Part shown: piece after piece, positions 34,631-44,558 of the stretch
Position numbering within the stretch: the stretch's first letter is position 1
How the letters are laid out: each line of letters starts with the position of its first letter
DNA from: Kitasatospora sp. CB01950
GTDB lineage: Bacteria; Actinomycetota; Actinomycetes; Streptomycetales; Streptomycetaceae
Assembly: GCF_001905465.1 (NCBI RefSeq)
Contig: NZ_LISX01000009.1
Coordinates: forward strand, 260,635-324,634
Reading direction: 5' to 3'
Length of the DNA: 64,000 nucleotides
Position numbers and translations under genes: made by a program
Notes under the pieces: model-generated
The model's input: only the letters and a program-made list of their open reading frames with translations
Database searches by the model: none
Told to the model about the DNA's origin: nothing

Positions 34631-35548
34631 ATGACTGAAGCAATAACCGCGGACGGAATCCGGAAGCGGTACGGGGACGTACAGGCGGTTGACGGAGTGT
34701 CACTCTCCGTCGCCGTCGGCGAATTCTACGGCCTGCTCGGGCCGAACGGGGCCGGAAAGACCACCACGCTGGAGATCCTGGAAGGCATCCGGGAGGCCGA
34801 CGAGGGCCGCGTCGAGCTGCTCGGCATGTCGCCGTGGCCGCGCAACGCCAAGCTGCTGCCGCGCATCGGCGTGCAGTTCCAGGCGTCGGCGTTCTTCAAC
34901 AAGCTGACCGCGCGCGAGACCATCCGCACCTTCGCCTCCTTCTACGGCATCGGCCCGAAGGCGGCCGACACGATGCTGGAGCGGGTCGGCCTGACCGAGT
35001 CCGCGGGTGTGCTGACCGACAAGATGTCCGGCGGCCAGGCCCAGCGCCTGTCCATCGCCTGCGCCCTGGTGCACGACCCGGAGCTGGTGTTCCTCGACGA
35101 GCCGACCACCGGCCTCGACCCGCAGGCCCGCCGCAACCTCTGGGACCTGCTGCGCGACATCAACGCCGAGGGCCGCACCGTCGTCCTCACCACCCACTAC
35201 CTGGACGAGGCGGAGATCCTCTGCGACCGCGTCTCGGTGATGGACCACGGCAAGGTGCTGAAGACCGGAGCGCCCGCCACGCTGGTCCGCGAGATCGACG
35301 ACACCGTCCGGATCCGGGTGGAATCCGGAATGCTGACCGCCGACCGGGCCCGTGACCTGCTCACCACCGCGGGCGCCACGTTCAGCAACCTGGAGGACGA
35401 CGGCACCACCCTGGCCCTGTCCACCCACGCGCCCGGGCCGGTGCTCTCCATGCTGGCCGAGGAGAACGCGCTGCGCGGCCTCGAAGTCCGCGGCGCCACC
35501 CTGGAGGACGTGTTCCTCCAGCTGACCGGACGGGAGTACCGGGCATGA
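34631..35548 (+). CDS. ABC-2 type exporter, ATP-binding subunit
   Basis: 305-residue ATPase of the DrrA/CcmA-like drug and polyketide exporter class. Walker A GPNGAGKTTT, Q-loop VQFQASAFF, signature MSGGQAQRLS, Walker B LVFLDEPTTGLD and switch His TTHYLDEAE are all intact. The C-terminal 70 residues (DDTVRIRVESGML to LEDVFLQLTGREYRA) match the accessory domain of this class. ATG 34631 gives the natural length. It overlaps the permease gene by 4 bases (ATGA), so the two are coupled. No regulator is attached; the substrate is unknown. Confidence 0.9.
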   Translation: MTEAITADGIRKRYGDVQAVDGVSLSVAVGEFYGLLGPNGAGKTTTLEILEGIREADEGRVELLGMSPWPRNAKLLPRIGVQFQASAFFNKLTARETIRTFASFYGIGPKAADTMLERVGLTESAGVLTDKMSGGQAQRLSIACALVHDPELVFLDEPTTGLDPQARRNLWDLLRDINAEGRTVVLTTHYLDEAEILCDRVSVMDHGKVLKTGAPATLVREIDDTVRIRVESGMLTADRARDLLTTAGATFSNLEDDGTTLALSTHAPGPVLSMLAEENALRGLEVRGATLEDVFLQLTGREYRA

Positions 35549-36666
35549 CCGCCACCGACCAGGCCCGCACCTCCCCAGCCGCCGACGGCGGGACGGAGAA
35601 GGCCAACGCCTTCGTCGGACTGTCCCGGGTCATGCTGCTCGGCTTCGTCCGCGACAAGGGCACCCTGTTCTTCACCCTGGCGCTGCCGCTGATGTTCCTG
35701 GTGCTGTTCGGCGTCCTCTACAAGGGCGGCGGCACCTCGCACGTCAAGGTCGCCGAGGTCGGCCAGGTCAAGCTGCTCGACCAGCTGAAGGACCAGAAGG
35801 ACGGCCCGCTGTCCGTCCTGGAGATCACCACCTTCTCCGACGAGGAATCCGCCCTGACCAAGGTCAAGAAGGGCGAGCTCGACGGCCTGGTGACCGAGGG
35901 CCCCGACGGCAAGCTGGTGCTCCGCTTCAGCCAGGCCGACCAGGTCAAGGCCGGCACCGTGCAGGGCATCATGAACTCCCTGGTGCAGACCGCCAACCAG
36001 ATGGCCTCGCACGCCACCCCGGCGTTCACCCTGGACTCCACCAAGGTCGAGGACGACTCCACCAAGCCGATCCAGTACCTGACGCCCGGCCTGCTCGCCT
36101 ACGCCGTCTCCATGGGCGCGGTCTACGGCGCCTCGTTCACCCTGGTGACCTGGCGCAAGAAGCGGGTGCTGCGCCGCCTGCGGCTGGCGCCCATCTCGGC
36201 GGGCACCATCGTCGGCGCCCGGGTGCTGGTCAGCGTGATCGTGGCGCTCGCCCAGACCGCGCTGTTCCTCGCGGTCGCGCAGCTCGACTACTTCGGACTC
36301 AAGCTCACCGGCAACTGGTGGCTGGTGATCCCGCTGGTGGTCTGCGCCACCCTGGCCTTCATGTCGATCGGCCTCGTCACCGGCTCGCTGGCGAAGTCCG
36401 AGGAGTCCGCGAACGGCATCAACCAGCTGATCATCCTGCCGATGTCCTTCCTCGGCGGCGCGTTCATCCCGCTGGACTTCGCACCCAGCTGGCTGCAGGA
36501 CGTCTCCAGGGCCCTGCCGCTGCGCTACCTGATCACCCCCGCCAAGTCGGTGCTCAGCCAGGGCGGCGGCATCGCCGACGCACTGCCCGCCATGGGCATC
36601 CTGCTGGGCTTCACGGTGGTCCTGTCCGCCGTCGCCTGGCGCTTCTTCAACTGGGACGACGCGTAG
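35545..36666 (+). CDS. ABC-2 type exporter, permease subunit
   Basis: 373-residue membrane subunit. The first helix (about 37-57, GTLFFTLALPLMFLVLFGVLY) is followed by a roughly 135-residue extracytoplasmic domain (KVAEVGQVKLLDQ to SMGAVY), then five clustered helices in the C-terminal half, including MSFLGGAFIPLDFAP, the usual late signature of ABC-2 permeases. This single-large-loop topology is found in daunorubicin-type and YhgE/NodJ-like exporters. A perfect hairpin begins 16 bases after the stop. Confidence 0.9.
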   Translation: MTATDQARTSPAADGGTEKANAFVGLSRVMLLGFVRDKGTLFFTLALPLMFLVLFGVLYKGGGTSHVKVAEVGQVKLLDQLKDQKDGPLSVLEITTFSDEESALTKVKKGELDGLVTEGPDGKLVLRFSQADQVKAGTVQGIMNSLVQTANQMASHATPAFTLDSTKVEDDSTKPIQYLTPGLLAYAVSMGAVYGASFTLVTWRKKRVLRRLRLAPISAGTIVGARVLVSVIVALAQTALFLAVAQLDYFGLKLTGNWWLVIPLVVCATLAFMSIGLVTGSLAKSEESANGINQLIILPMSFLGGAFIPLDFAPSWLQDVSRALPLRYLITPAKSVLSQGGGIADALPAMGILLGFTVVLSAVAWRFFNWDDA

Positions 36667-36682
36667 CCTCCGCCCCGCCCGT

Positions 36683-36725
36683 GACAGGGGTCGTACACCG
36701 AAAGTCCCGGTGTACGACCCCTGTC
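36683..36725. terminator. Perfect 18-bp hairpin between ABC permease and glbO
   Basis: 36683-36700 pairs without mismatch to 36708-36725 around AAAGTCC. It is well placed to terminate the ABC operon, but it ends only 21 bases before the glbO start, leaving no room for a promoter after it. It may therefore also act in glbO expression. Confidence 0.8.
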
Positions 36726-36746
36726 GGCGTCTGCGACCATGGACAG

Positions 36747-37181
36747 GTGACTGACACCGGACGCGACACCGCACACGAGGAGACCGGGCAGCCGTCGGCG
36801 GCGGAGCAGGAGAGCTTCTACGACCGCGTCGGCGGCGAGCAGACCTTCCGCCGACTGGTCCACCTGTTCTACCAGGGCGTCGCCCAGGACGAGTTGCTGC
36901 GCCCGATGTACCCGGAGGAGGACCTCGGCCCCGCCGAGGAGCGCTTCGCGCTGTTCCTCATGCAGTACTGGGGCGGCCCGCGCACCTACAGCCAGCGGCG
37001 CGGCCACCCGCGCCTGCGGATGCGCCACGTCCCGTTCCAGGTCGATCGCGCCGCCCACGACGCCTGGCTGCGCCACATGCGCGCCGCCCTCGACCAGCTC
37101 GGCCTGCCCGCCGAGGACGACCGCGAACTGTGGCACTACATGACGTACGCCGCCGCCTCGATGATCAACACGGCGGGCTGA
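36747..37181 (+). CDS. glbO: Group II truncated haemoglobin (trHbO)
   Basis: 144-residue haem protein. YDRVGGEQTFRRLVHLFYQG carries the start of the 2-on-2 globin fold and the B10-type Tyr. FLMQYWGGPRTYSQRRGHPRLRMRH holds the proximal-His region and the group II WGGP/YS..RGHP signature, and AWLRHM provides the Trp of the G helix typical of group II. The first 20 residues are a disordered acidic leader. GTG 36747 gives this start; the nearby GGACAG is only a weak ribosome binding site. Probable role is oxygen or nitric oxide chemistry linked to respiration. A hairpin lies immediately upstream. Confidence 0.9.
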   Translation: MTDTGRDTAHEETGQPSAAEQESFYDRVGGEQTFRRLVHLFYQGVAQDELLRPMYPEEDLGPAEERFALFLMQYWGGPRTYSQRRGHPRLRMRHVPFQVDRAAHDAWLRHMRAALDQLGLPAEDDRELWHYMTYAAASMINTAG

Positions 37182-37214
37182 GAAGGCCGTTCCGCATTCC
37201 GCAGTTCCGCAGTC

Positions 37215-37907
37215 TCAGCGCAGCGGGCTGAGCCCGAGGCCCGCGCCGGGGGCGCCGCCCGCCCGGAGGGCGACCGAGCCGGCCGGGGCGTCCAACCGCA
37301 GCCAGGGGCCCGAGCGGTGCGCGCGCAGCGGGGCGCCGGGGCGCAGGAACCCGATCGCGTGGGCGGCGTGCGCGGCCCGCAGCGGCAGGCCCTCGGCCGC
37401 GCCCAGCGGCCGGGACCAGATCTCGTCCGCTATCGCGTCCACCGTCTCCCGACTCCGGTGGTGCTCCGGCACCTCGGCGGTGCGCTGCTTGAACTCCGCG
37501 ACGGCGGTGCGCACTTCGTCCATCACCTGGTCGACCGGCGGCTGCCCGAGCGGCTGCCAGCCGGAGCGCGGCGGCAGCAGGCCCGCCCAGGACGGACCGG
37601 TGACCGGGGCAGGCAGCGTCAGGCTCGCGCCCGGCTCGTCCACGGAGTCCATCAACTGTCCGGCGGAGACGGTCAGATCGGCGGCCGCGAGCTCGCCGGT
37701 GAGTCGGACGGTGCGCACCGCGAGCACCGCCGAGCCGCCGAGCGGGAGCCGCCCGAACACCGCCAGCACCCCGCCGCCGTCCGCGCCCGGCACCGCCTGC
37801 AGGCGGACCGCGGCGGCCCGGTCGAAGCGGAGCAGCCGGCCCAGGAAGGCGGCCAGGTCGGCGGCCTCCCCCTGGTCGGCGAGGTCGAGGCGGGGCTGCG
37901 CGATCAC
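37215..37907 (-). CDS. Conserved actinobacterial protein of unknown function
   Basis: 230 residues, soluble, rich in Ala, Leu, Arg and Pro. No known motif. The N-terminal half alternates strands (AAAVRLQAVPG, GVLAVFGRLPL, SAVLAVRTVRLTGE); the C-terminal half has helices (VDQVMDEVRTAVAEFKQRT, AADEIW-like) and ends with LRAHRSGPWLRLDAPAGSVALRAGG. Start is GTG 37907 with only a weak GAG upstream. It is on the same strand as the thioesterase and EttA genes (58-base gap) and may be in the same transcript. Confidence 0.7.
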   Translation of the reverse strand: MIAQPRLDLADQGEAADLAAFLGRLLRFDRAAAVRLQAVPGADGGGVLAVFGRLPLGGSAVLAVRTVRLTGELAAADLTVSAGQLMDSVDEPGASLTLPAPVTGPSWAGLLPPRSGWQPLGQPPVDQVMDEVRTAVAEFKQRTAEVPEHHRSRETVDAIADEIWSRPLGAAEGLPLRAAHAAHAIGFLRPGAPLRAHRSGPWLRLDAPAGSVALRAGGAPGAGLGLSPLR

Positions 37908-37965
37908 CGGGCGTTCAGCTCGTTTCGTCAGTGCGGCGGGCTCGGGGCGTCGGGGGCCGGGCCCG

Positions 37966-38409
37966 TCAGGCGGCGCAGCCGGCGGGCTGCTCGTCCATGA
38001 AGCGGCCGAGGAACTCCCGCTCCACGGGGCTGATCCGGCGCGGCCGGCCCTCGGCGAGGTTGTAGGGGACGACCACGGTGGAGGCGGTGACGTAGACCGT
38101 CTCGGTGCCGTCCGCGGCGACGTCCTTGATCTTGTAGGAGACGGTCAGCGAGGCGCCGCCGATCTTCGTCACCCAGGTCTCGATGGTGACCGGCTCGGGG
38201 CGGTGCACCAGCGGCCGCTTGTAGTCGATCTCGTGGCGGGCGACCACGGACCCGCCGGCGAACTCCCCGGCGCCGGCCTCGGCGGCCTGGGTGAACATGA
38301 AGTCGATCCGGGCCTCCTCCAGGTAGCGCAGGAAGACCACGTTGTTGACGTGACCGAAGGCGTCCATGTCCGACCACCGCAGGGGGCAGGCGTAGATGTG
38401 GCGTGCCAC
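37966..38409 (-). CDS. Acyl-CoA thioesterase, hotdog fold (4HBT)
   Basis: 147-residue enzyme. The 4HBT signature is LRWSDMDAFGHVNNVVFLRYLEEAR, interrupted here; Asp and His of DMDxxGHVNN form the active site of this class. Strands typical of the hotdog fold follow (VARHEIDYKRPL, PVTIETWVTKIGGASLTVSYKI, ETVYVTASTVVVPYN). Likely hydrolyses acyl-CoA esters; the natural acyl group cannot be told. Start GTG 38409 has AGGAG 7 bases upstream. It lies about 100 bases downstream of ettA on the same strand. Confidence 0.85.
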   Translation of the reverse strand: MARHIYACPLRWSDMDAFGHVNNVVFLRYLEEARIDFMFTQAAEAGAGEFAGGSVVARHEIDYKRPLVHRPEPVTIETWVTKIGGASLTVSYKIKDVAADGTETVYVTASTVVVPYNLAEGRPRRISPVEREFLGRFMDEQPAGCAA

Positions 38410-38512
38410 GGTGTTCTCCTCACATCAGGTGGACCCACAGGAAGCCTACGGGCCGCGGCCCGGCAGTCCGCCCCCGAGGGGTGGGCTGCCGGGCCGCCGG
38501 TGCGTCCGCGGA

Positions 38513-40177
<1,665 letters not shown>

Positions 40178-40326
40178 GTGAGATCGCTCCGGCGTCGTCG
40201 TCGAGTAATCGGCTTGCAGCCTTCCATTGTGCCGTAAGGCCGGTGCCGCCCCGAACGCCCTTCGGGCCCGGCGGGAACCGGCCGGCCTGCGGACCGCCTG
40301 CTGCGGGGGCAGCCCGGGATGCGAAC

Positions 40327-40397
40327 GGCCCCGCCCCTCGGGTGCGGGGGCGGGGCCGGCCGGGGGCCGATCACCCGGCAGGCTGCCGGGTGATCGG
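40327..40397 (-). terminator. Two stacked hairpins after the thioester surface-protein gene
   Basis: The first met on the minus strand is a perfect 14-bp stem (40367-40380 with 40384-40397, loop GGC), 12 bases after the stop. A second, GGCCCCGCCCC at 40327-40337 with 40347-40357, follows. The pair is a convincing terminator for the leftward gene and insulates ettA. Confidence 0.75.
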
Positions 40398-40409
40398 TCG
40401 GCGTACGGG

Positions 40410-41813
40410 TCAGGCGCGGCTGTGGCGGCCGCGGCGGCGCAGGCCGTAGACCGCGGCGCCACCGGCGACGACCAGGACGCCGGCGATCGCGGCGGTGACG
40501 CCGGTGCCCATGCCGCCACCGGTGGTGGCCAGCTCAGGGCCGGACGAGCTGGGCGCCGGGGTGGACGGCGGCACGGTGTTGCTGTCGGTCTTGCAGTTCA
40601 GCACGCCGCTGAAGGTCTGCGAGAAGCCGGCCGGGCCGGTGACGGTGAAGTTGTAGGCGGTGTCCTCGGCGACCGGCAGGACGACGTCCTGGGTGGCGCC
40701 GGGCTTCACGGTGACGTCCTTGCCGCCGACGGTGAACTTCCAGTCCTGGTCGCCCTTGTTGGAGACGGTGAGGACCAGCGCGCCCTGCGTGCAGTCGACC
40801 TTGCCGGTGACGGCCGGGATCGCGCCGGTGGGAGCCCAGGCCAGCGTGGCGAGGGCGTGGACCTTGACCTTGTTGGTGCCGGCCAGGATCAGCGTCTGGC
40901 TGTGCTTGCCGTTGTCGTCGCCGACGAACGCGCGGCCGAGCTTGATGGTGGCGCTGGCGTCCGCGGTGATGCCGGCGCTGCCGGCGTCCGCACCGGCGGG
41001 GACCTTCGCGAACAGCTGATCGCCGTTCTTGGCGGTCTTCACGGGGGCGCCGTTCTTGTCTACCAGGGCGAGGCCGGCGTCGGTGCCCTTCTTGTCGAGC
41101 GCGACCGCGACGTCGGCGGCGCCGCCGCCGGTGTTGACGGTGATCGGGCCGAGCGTCTCACCGCTCTTGCCGCCGACCGCGCTCGGGTTGAGCGCCAGCG
41201 TGGGCTTGGGCTCCTCGGAGCCGCCCTTCGCCTCGGCCTGGGCGATCAGCCAGTCGATCAGCTTGGTGGTCTTCGGGAAGTCGCCGACCATCCGGACCGG
41301 AATGTTCGGGTCGGAGAAGTGCCAGATCGCGACCTGGGTGGCCGCACCGGCGTCGTTCTTGGTCAGCCCGTCGATCCCGGAGGACTTGGAGAGCGCGACC
41401 TCGTCGATGTTCGGGAAGGAGTTCTCGAGTATCCACTGGATCTTCGGACCGGCCTTGGCCTTGACCTTGGCCGGCTGGGAGAGCGAGGTGGAGGCCCAAT
41501 CGGTCTCGTGGTACGTCGCCGTGGTGAGCGTCGGGTTGAGCAGGTCGATGCAGTAGACGTCCAGCGCGGACTCGGTGCCGGTCACCTTGAGGGTGAACGG
41601 ACCTGCGGTGACCGGCTCCCAGTGGCCCGGGCGGGTCTCGGACTCGATCCGCTCGCCGTACTTGACCCCGCCCTCCAGCTTTCCGGTCACGCCCGAAGGG
41701 GTGTCGGCCGCGGCGGCGGCACCGGTGGCGAGCAGCCCTGATCCGACGACCAGACCCGACGCGAGCATGACAGCGACGATGCGGGAGACAGCCCGCCTCT
41801 GCTTGTGGAACAT
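40410..41813 (-). CDS. Thioester (TQXA) domain surface protein with LATTG sortase signal
   Basis: 467-residue secreted protein. The signal peptide spans residues 1-36 (VAVMLASGLVVGSGLLATGAAAA). The TQXA domain (about 40-190) has Cys88 in VYCIDLLNP and Gln160 in AATQVAIWHF, the pair that forms an internal thioester able to bind host or substrate amines covalently. Two or three beta-sandwich domains follow. The C terminus has PSTPAPSSSGPELATTG (LATTG at 428-432, sortase E type), a helix and RRRGRHSRA. ATG 41813 has GGAGG 8 bases ahead. Family members contribute to surface attachment and are common in Streptomyces. It is a single gene with its own terminator. Confidence 0.85.
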   Translation of the reverse strand: MFHKQRRAVSRIVAVMLASGLVVGSGLLATGAAAAADTPSGVTGKLEGGVKYGERIESETRPGHWEPVTAGPFTLKVTGTESALDVYCIDLLNPTLTTATYHETDWASTSLSQPAKVKAKAGPKIQWILENSFPNIDEVALSKSSGIDGLTKNDAGAATQVAIWHFSDPNIPVRMVGDFPKTTKLIDWLIAQAEAKGGSEEPKPTLALNPSAVGGKSGETLGPITVNTGGGAADVAVALDKKGTDAGLALVDKNGAPVKTAKNGDQLFAKVPAGADAGSAGITADASATIKLGRAFVGDDNGKHSQTLILAGTNKVKVHALATLAWAPTGAIPAVTGKVDCTQGALVLTVSNKGDQDWKFTVGGKDVTVKPGATQDVVLPVAEDTAYNFTVTGPAGFSQTFSGVLNCKTDSNTVPPSTPAPSSSGPELATTGGGMGTGVTAAIAGVLVVAGGAAVYGLRRRGRHSRA

Positions 41814-42084
41814 GTGCGATCCCTCCGGGCGGCGACGTGCCGGTGGCAACCCGCCCCCTGCAAAGCGGCACCCCCTGTGGCACCGCTGCACGTGTGTGGA
41901 CCAGACGCATCCTATTGACGCGACCCGAGCGCTCGGCGGCCGTAGCAAATCAGGACGATATCGTGGCTGTTTCGTTATCAAGGAGCGCACTGCCAGCGGG
42001 AGTTGATGAGTCGACATAAAGTCACGAGCCGCCGCCGCGGCAATCAGGATTGCACCGATCGGTGCCTCGCGCGCCCAGAATCCG

Positions 42085-42759
42085 TCAGTTCAGAACCTCC
42101 TGCGTCACATCCGAACCTCCCGGCCCCGCAGCCCCGCCGAGGCCGCCGCCGACCGGCCCGCCCGCGCCGCCGCGCGCCGCACCGCCGGCCGGGCCGCCGG
42201 CCGAATTGCCCGCCGGGCCCCCCGCCTCGGCCTCCCGGCGGGCCGCCACCGCCTGGACGATCCACTCCGGCACCGCCTCCTCCACCAGTCGCACCGCCCG
42301 CGACCCGCCCCGGGCCGGACCGGTCGGCCACTCCGCCCCCGAACTGCCCTGCGCCGTCGCCGCTTTGGCCTCCACTGCCCGGGGCTCCACCGCGCGGGGC
42401 TCCACCGCGCGCTTGAAAAGCGCGGTGCCGCGAGTGAGATCGTGACCCACCGCGCGGGCGTCGATCTCCACCTCGGTGCGCCGACTGCTCTCCTCTCCCC
42501 ACTCGCGCACCCGCAGCCGCCCGCTCACCACCAGTGGGTCCCCCTTGCCGACCGAGCCGACCAGATTGACCGCGAGCCGCCGCCAGGCCACCACCGTCAC
42601 CCAGGTGGTCTCGCCGTCCGACCAGTCGCCGCGCTCCCGGTCGAAGCGCCGCTCGGTCGCGGCCAGCCGGAAGCTGGCGACGGCCACCCCGCCGGCCGTC
42701 TCCCGGTACGTCACATTCGAGGCCGCATAACCGACCATCGTCACCAGCGCGCCGTCCAT
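42085..42759 (-). CDS. ssb: Single-stranded DNA-binding protein, SsbB-like
   Basis: 224 residues. The OB fold (about 1-115) is recognisable from TMVGYAASNVTYRETAGGVAVASF, FRLAATERRFDRERGDWSDGETTWVTVVAWRRLA (broken by family-typical loops) and DPLVVSGRLRVREW. After it comes a repeated RAVEPRAVEPRAVEAKA and a Gly/Ala/Pro-rich tail ending SDVTQEVLN. The usual acidic tip DDDIPF that recruits replication proteins is absent. This fits the second actinobacterial SSB (SsbB type) linked to chromosome segregation during sporulation rather than the essential SsbA. ATG 42759 follows GGAGG by 8 bases. Confidence 0.8.
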   Translation of the reverse strand: MDGALVTMVGYAASNVTYRETAGGVAVASFRLAATERRFDRERGDWSDGETTWVTVVAWRRLAVNLVGSVGKGDPLVVSGRLRVREWGEESSRRTEVEIDARAVGHDLTRGTALFKRAVEPRAVEPRAVEAKAATAQGSSGAEWPTGPARGGSRAVRLVEEAVPEWIVQAVAARREAEAGGPAGNSAGGPAGGAARGGAGGPVGGGLGGAAGPGGSDVTQEVLN

Positions 42760-43368
42760 TTCCCCGCCTCCGTTCTCCGGCCGCCGAACCGGCCGACCCG
42801 CAATTCGCCGACGGGATTTCCGCCGCGGACAGATCCTCCGCCGGTCGGCGAATTCGGACCAGTAACTTCCCTTCTCCTGTGGAAAACTCGGCCCTGTGGA
42901 AAACCGGGATACCTCGGACGAGTGAAATACCCGTAATTCCCTGTTCGGATTCGATCACTTGACGTGACGTACACCGGAGGGCGTGTCCACGACAAGGCTT
43001 GGCGTGCACCCGCTGGACACCCGGACGCCACCGCCGAAACCCCGAACGAGTGGACGTCAAGTCGCCCCGTCCATGTCATCCACCCGAACGAACCCCAAAA
43101 CATGCCCCCACCCGCGGGCCGGTTCGAGGGATTGCCGCACCGAATGCATAACGGGTGGGGAGACAGCCCCGTAACGACTGCACAACGTCCGGCTCCAGGA
43201 CGCCGCAGGGCGCTGCGCACCGGGGCACTACCTGCGATTATCGGACCGCCCCGTGGAGGCCGACACGGTCTTCGAAGTCCAGGGGGCGGAACTGAACACC
43301 CGTATCCTGTCCCGGAACATCCCGTCCCGGTGCCAAGGCCCGGCAAGCGGGCCGACGTCACGACCCCG
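42760..43368. other. 609-base gap upstream of ssb and the tRNA
   Basis: No gene is supported here: open frames lack a ribosome binding site, carry scrambled composition and show no motif. It contains the TGTGGAAAAC direct repeat described separately, and must hold the ssb promoter (leftward) and the tRNA-Arg promoter (rightward). No clear -35/-10 pair was identified. Confidence 0.5.
42878..42904 (-). promoter_or_regulatory. DnaA-box-like direct repeats upstream of ssb
   Basis: TGTGGAAAAC occurs at 42878-42887 and 42895-42904. TTTTCCACA on the other strand differs by one base from the E. coli DnaA box TTATCCACA and by one or two from the Streptomyces box TTGTCCACA. The pair lies 120-145 bases before the ssb start, so DnaA control is possible. 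Confidence 0.4.
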
Positions 43369-43441
43369 GCCCCCATAGCTCAGCGGATAGAGCACCCGCC
43401 TTCTAAGCGGTAGGTCGCAGGTTCGAATCCTGCTGGGGGCA
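43369..43441 (+). tRNA. tRNA-Arg (anticodon TCT)
   Basis: Full cloverleaf: acceptor GCCCCCA with TGGGGGC and discriminator A; D arm GCTC/GAGC; anticodon loop CTTCTAA with TCT at 43402-43404; T arm GCAGG-TTCGAAT-CCTGC. CCA is not encoded. It reads AGA codons, rare in this high-GC genome. The tyrosine integrase gene starts 114 bases after its 3' end, making it the integration target. The tRNA remains intact after insertion. Confidence 0.95.
43395..43441 (+). other. Probable attL core at the tRNA 3' half
   Basis: Tyrosine integrases of actinobacterial elements recombine within the anticodon-to-3'-end part of a tRNA and restore that part from phage DNA. The element starts right after this tRNA. 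The exact core cannot be fixed because the matching attR copy is outside the window. Confidence 0.6.
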
Positions 43442-43554
43442 CACACTGGGCGCGACCTGCGAAAACGGCCATTGCCCACACCGCTGAGGACCTCGTACAG
43501 CGGATACAGGCCAACCGCCTAGTCAAATAGGCCTCGCTCACCTAGCGTAACGCC

Positions 43555-44541
43555 ATGGCAGACACGACGGCTCTGACGTTCCAATCGCCACCCGCTGACG
43601 ACCCGTACGACCTGGCGCCGCTCGTCGGGTCATGGGTGCGCTCCCTGCGCTCGCGCAACCTCAGCCCGAACACGATCAAGATCTACGAGCATGCGGGCCT
43701 GCAGCTCGCCGAGTCCATTCGCGCGTACCGGCCGGCCGACGAGAAGGCGAAGCCGATTCCCACCGAGCTCGACGAGATCCACCGCGAGCACGTCGAGAGC
43801 CACATCACCACGGTGCTGGAGCGAACAAGTCCGGGCAACGCGCACCAGGCATTCCGGTCCCTCAAGACGTTCTTCAACTGGCTGGTCGGTGAAGAGGAGT
43901 TGGACCGCTCCCCCATGCGGACCATGCAGCCGCCGATCGTCCCGGAGAAGGATGTCCCGGTCATCCCGGACGACGCCCTCCTGCGACTCCTCAAGCAGTG
44001 CTCCGGCAAGGACTTCGAGTCCCGGCGCGACACCGTAATCATCATGCTGTTCATCGACACCGGGATCCGGCTGTCCGAGCTGACTGTCCGGAACGTGGTG
44101 CACATCGACATCGACGTCCTGGAGTTCACCGTCGTTGGCAAGGGCGGTCGGGAGCGCCGGGTGCCGATCGGCCGTCAGACCACCGTCGCGGTCGACCGGT
44201 ATCTGCGGGCCTACGCGAAGCACATCGGTCGACCGCTGGAGCCCAACGACCCGCTGTGGATCGGCGTCAAAACCCGTCGCCGGATGCTGAAGTGGGGCAT
44301 CGCCGACATCGTCGAACGCCGCGCCAAGGCCGCCGGGCTGCCCCACATCCATCCTCACCAGTTCCGACACACGTTCGCACACCAGTGGAAGCTCCGGGGT
44401 GGCAACGAGGACGCCTTGATGCGGATCACGGGCTGGCGGTCGCGGGAGATGCTGAGCCGATACGGAGCCTCAGCGGCGGGAGAGCGGGCCCGCGAGGAGC
44501 ACAAGAAGCTGAGCCCCAGCGACCGCCTGTACGGGCGGTAG
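43555..44541 (+). CDS. int: Tyrosine site-specific recombinase (integrase)
   Basis: 328-residue recombinase. The N-terminal SAM-like core-binding domain covers about 20-115 (LVGSWVRSLRSRNLSPNTIKIY). The catalytic domain (135-320) shows Arg172 in TGIRLSEL, Lys196 in VVGKGGRERRVPIG, His268-x-x-Arg271 in HPHQFRHTF, Trp294 in GWRS in the usual His/Trp position, and nucleophile Tyr303 in LSRYGAS. All active-site residues are present, so it should be functional. No ribosome binding site is obvious before ATG 43555. It inserts the element into the adjacent tRNA-Arg. No small excisionase-like gene sits directly beside it. Confidence 0.92.
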   Translation: MADTTALTFQSPPADDPYDLAPLVGSWVRSLRSRNLSPNTIKIYEHAGLQLAESIRAYRPADEKAKPIPTELDEIHREHVESHITTVLERTSPGNAHQAFRSLKTFFNWLVGEEELDRSPMRTMQPPIVPEKDVPVIPDDALLRLLKQCSGKDFESRRDTVIIMLFIDTGIRLSELTVRNVVHIDIDVLEFTVVGKGGRERRVPIGRQTTVAVDRYLRAYAKHIGRPLEPNDPLWIGVKTRRRMLKWGIADIVERRAKAAGLPHIHPHQFRHTFAHQWKLRGGNEDALMRITGWRSREMLSRYGASAAGERAREEHKKLSPSDRLYGR

Positions 44542-44558
44542 CTGGGGCTCCGAGAGGG

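Noticed and set aside
34631..36666. ABC exporter plus neighbouring genes as a biosynthetic gene cluster
   Set aside because: No synthase, lanthipeptide or tailoring enzymes lie nearby; the pair stands alone between a signalling operon and a haemoglobin gene.
42760..43368. Open frames on both strands between ssb and the tRNA
   Set aside because: They overlap one another, lack ribosome binding sites and show neither family motifs nor consistent third-position GC bias.
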